The notes beneath the pieces are model-generated. The model saw nothing but the letters and a program-made list of their open reading frames with translations. It searched no databases and was not told the origin of the DNA. Source: Biomphalaria glabrata (Eukaryota > Mollusca > Gastropoda > Planorbidae). Taken from it: DNA of 64,000 bases. The DNA lies in NCBI RefSeq assembly GCF_947242115.1, contig NC_074728.1:19689542-19753541 (forward strand), read 5' to 3'. Positions 61,781-64,000 of the stretch are shown here, one piece after another. The position numbers and the translations under genes were made by a program. The first letter of the stretch is position 1. Each line of letters starts with the position of its first letter.

Positions 61781-62560
61781 GAACACGAGACGACTGTTTC
61801 AAAGTGGCCTAGTCTGAAAGCTTTCACGACCTTCTTCACACTTTCAGACAAAAGTTGGGTTTTGTCCTTTCTTAACAAAAAACCACATAGTGGGGCAAAG
61901 CCCTTCAGCCGATTGCACACTACATGGTTGAGACTGTACGATCTATTTTTTATCCGTATCGTTTCAGCTTTTGAATTTGTACCGTATCAGGAACTCCTAT
62001 TAATAAATGAACATGGTGAGATTAGCTCTCTTAGAGCACGTGAAAGGAAGCGGGCAGTCATTTTAAGGTCGCCTCATACAAGGACAGGCCGATGCCGCAC
62101 ATGGAACAGGTCTCGCTCTCTCTCTCTCTCTTTCCTATCCTTGTACTGATTGCTCTTCTTGCAAAACTCAACATTCATAAAAATGTGGTCTACTGTTTCA
62201 TCGTCCTCAATGCGGTAAAGACACCGTGTGTCGTACTGTTATCGCAACCGTCCGAAGTAAACACCAATTAGACAGTGACCGACTCGAAACTTGGCTAGGA
62301 TGCACGATCCTTTCGGTGTGGTCTACTTATCTGCCTATAGAGCTCACGACCTTTATCGGAAGTGTCCCAGCTCTCGCACCAATGTGCCAACAGTCAGTTG
62401 TCGGAGAAGGATCGTACACTTTCGTAAAAACACGGTACTTCAGGTACAAGTGCTTCCGGACTGCGGTACGTGCTGAAATATCGGCTCTGTCGTAGCGGAC
62501 CAGGCCACAGTGGGCGACCACCCACTGTAGGTGGGTACCAACTGTATCGAATTGTACCGA
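61781..62560 (-). mobile_element. LINE RNase-H / C-terminal fragment, minus strand (copy 2 plus unduplicated flank)
   Basis: Same reading as copy 1, continuing past 62345 with the minus-strand reading VAHCGLVRYDRADISARTAV, the RNase-H-like 'W---H-G---N--AD-lAr' block. Confidence 0.78.
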
Positions 62561-62689
62561 ATTTTCTCTTCGCGTATCAAGATATTCCTTCTTTTATTTT
62601 ATTTCATTTTATATCTTTTCTTGTCTCATATATTGCATATTAGTTTGAAAACAATATTATTACATCCTATGCATTCCATGTGTCAATCT

Positions 62690-62905
62690 AGTCACGCACG
62701 GTAATCAATGACTTAAACTCTGCTAAGTCGTTGGTTTTCCTGGCTGATTCAGGAAACCCATTCCATTCTTCAATGGCACTTGGGAAGAAGGAGCACTTGT
62801 ACGAATTTGTTTTAATGGATGCCTGATTGGTCCATATCTTGTGACCATACGACTGAAGTCCATCTAGTTTGAGATATACTGATGACCACGCAGAGGCCAG
62901 CATAA
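62690..62905 (-). mobile_element. LINE fragment (C-terminal end of reverse-transcriptase ORF)
   Basis: Minus-strand reading TNSYKCSFFPSAIEEWNGFP, then ESARKTNDLAEFKSLI. Same family as 260-425; only 3' tails remain at 6840-6960, 16500-16615, 53450-53580 and 58370-58490. Confidence 0.8.
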
Positions 62906-62919
62906 ATGGAAAATCACAA

Positions 62920-63182
62920 TTAACTCTTCTCTACTAATCGACGATACCATCGTTGATTTGACTTAATTAAATTAAATTAATATTAAATTTTTTAAACTTG
63001 ACTTTGAATTATGTAAAAAGAACATGCATTTCCCTTTAATATTCTATATCAAATACAACATTTTCTGATAGCAAACAACAAAGCTATTGAAGCCCAGTCA
63101 TAACAGGGTAGTAAAATAGTAATGCTCAAAATAAAGAGTCCCTTTAAAATGTGGAAAAAAAATTACGGGGAGAAAGAGTTAA
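62920..63182 (-). mobile_element. MITE with TTAACTCTTTCTCTCC ends, inverted
   Basis: Fourth copy, inserted in LINE sequence downstream of the tandem duplication. Confidence 0.83.
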
Positions 63183-63394
63183 AGCACACTACACATTCAC
63201 TCTTGCGCTCTTGAACACTGACATTACAATCTTGCACCATTCACAGGAAGTAATTGGATTTACACTACAACATGGATCTAAATATCAACACAACATCAAT
63301 TACAGAAAACTAATTAAGAAAAGACTGATAAGGTTGTTATTATAGCTGTAACATTAGACCACGTATCGGAAATTATACATTCATTCTAGATCTA

Positions 63395-63745
63395 GATCTC
63401 AAACTAGACTTAAATACCTAAGTGTTATAATAAATAAAAAACTATCATGGCAACCTCATACTGATGAAATTATTACAAAATCAAACAAAGCAAAAGGGCT
63501 TATCAAAAGAAATATATGCAAATCAAATAAGAACATAAAACTAAAATGTTGTTATACTTGGTTAGGCCGATTATATCAATACATCCTCTGTTTGCCCCCC
63601 CCCCCCCCCCCAAACATTAAGAAAGTGGAAGAGACTCAAAATAGAGCAGTGAGTTTTTAAACAAACGAATATTCACATTTGGCTAGAGTAATATCTTAAG
63701 TAAAATCATTTAAATTTAGAAAATAAATCTTACATAGGGCAATCG
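63395..63745 (+). mobile_element. LINE reverse-transcriptase fragment
   Basis: Reading LKYLSVIINKKLSWQPHTDE, then IITKSNKAKGLIKRNICKSN and, after a poly-C slip, KKVEETQNRAVSF. This is the 'YLGv-id-kLsW--Hi--i--kank-lgflkRNl' block of CR1/Jockey-type reverse transcriptases. Broken and diverged. Confidence 0.8.
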
Positions 63746-63972
63746 ACCAGCTATTTCACACTTCGCCGTGAAACGAGGTTAGGGTGCCCCATTTTCTAAT
63801 CAAAAGCCTCTTGTAAATATAAGTCATATATGTGAAACACCGTTGTGCGCAGAAATGGGTGACCTATCATTTCCTGTTTGAAATTTGAAGATAGCTTAGG
63901 CGAGTACGAAATTGTGGCAGGTTGAATTTTATTCTTTGTAATATTCTCGTCATCTGTTGACCGCCAATAAAG

Positions 63973-64000
63973 TTTCCATGTTTCGGATGTTCCTTCAGAG
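63973..64000 (-). mobile_element. family B SINE running off the right edge
   Basis: TTCCATGTTTCGGATGTTCC is the antisense tail start of the family; the copy is cut by the window end. Confidence 0.55.

Larger units (their letters stand above)
62346..64000. other. region right of the duplication
   Basis: LINE fragments, an inverted MITE and the start of a SINE account for most of it. Nothing resembling a host exon was seen; 63750-63970 is unassigned. Confidence 0.5.

Overview
This is an AT-rich, repeat-saturated, intron-rich animal sequence. It most resembles a heterobranch (pulmonate-type) gastropod such as the Biomphalaria/Bulinus/Lymnaea group. That is inferred from three things: a tRNA-derived SINE present about a dozen times, I-type and other LINE 3' ends, and molluscan-style genes of the IgGFc-binding-protein family. 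None of the long uninterrupted reading frames is a gene. The real coding sequence lies in exons of 48 to 223 bp separated by introns of 0.3 to 5 kb.

Two related genes stand head to head. The plus-strand gene (start codon 17267, stop 54285-54287) can be followed through about 18 exons with matching phases. It encodes a protein of about 758 residues: a signal peptide, a long IgGFc-binding-like region (exons 2-11), an Asp-rich DNDCDG segment (exons 12-13), a thrombospondin type-1-like repeat (exons 14-15), an Ig-like domain split over two exons (16-17), and a short hydrophobic C-terminal segment (exon 18). The minus-strand paralogue starts at 12427. Four exons are visible (signal peptide and the homologues of plus exons 2, 4 and 5), with the same phases, and the last two have exactly the same lengths. 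It runs leftwards, possibly beyond the window. The start codons are 4.84 kb apart. Together they suggest a tandemly evolving family of secreted or membrane recognition proteins, but binding targets cannot be read from the sequence.

Layout: 1-4.7 kb, repeats left of the last visible minus exon. 4.7-12.4 kb, minus-strand paralogue with LINE and SINE insertions. 12.4-17.2 kb, shared upstream region with LINE 3' ends and a duplicated 148-bp block. 17.2-54.3 kb, plus-strand gene, its introns filled with SINEs, MITEs, LINE ends, LTR-like relics and minisatellites, several of them touching exon borders. 52.5-62.3 kb, a direct tandem duplication of about 4.9 kb that copies the last two exons with their microsatellites. 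62.3-64 kb, LINE and MITE debris.

The most unusual structures are: (i) an array of seven copies of a complete 3' splice-site module just before the first Ig exon; (ii) a 62-bp minisatellite that begins at the donor of exon 4; (iii) the near-identical tandem copy of the gene's 3' end, whose exon is not frame-symmetric and whose breakpoint joins a SINE to a LINE; (iv) a GC-AG intron; and (v) the divergent paralogue pair.
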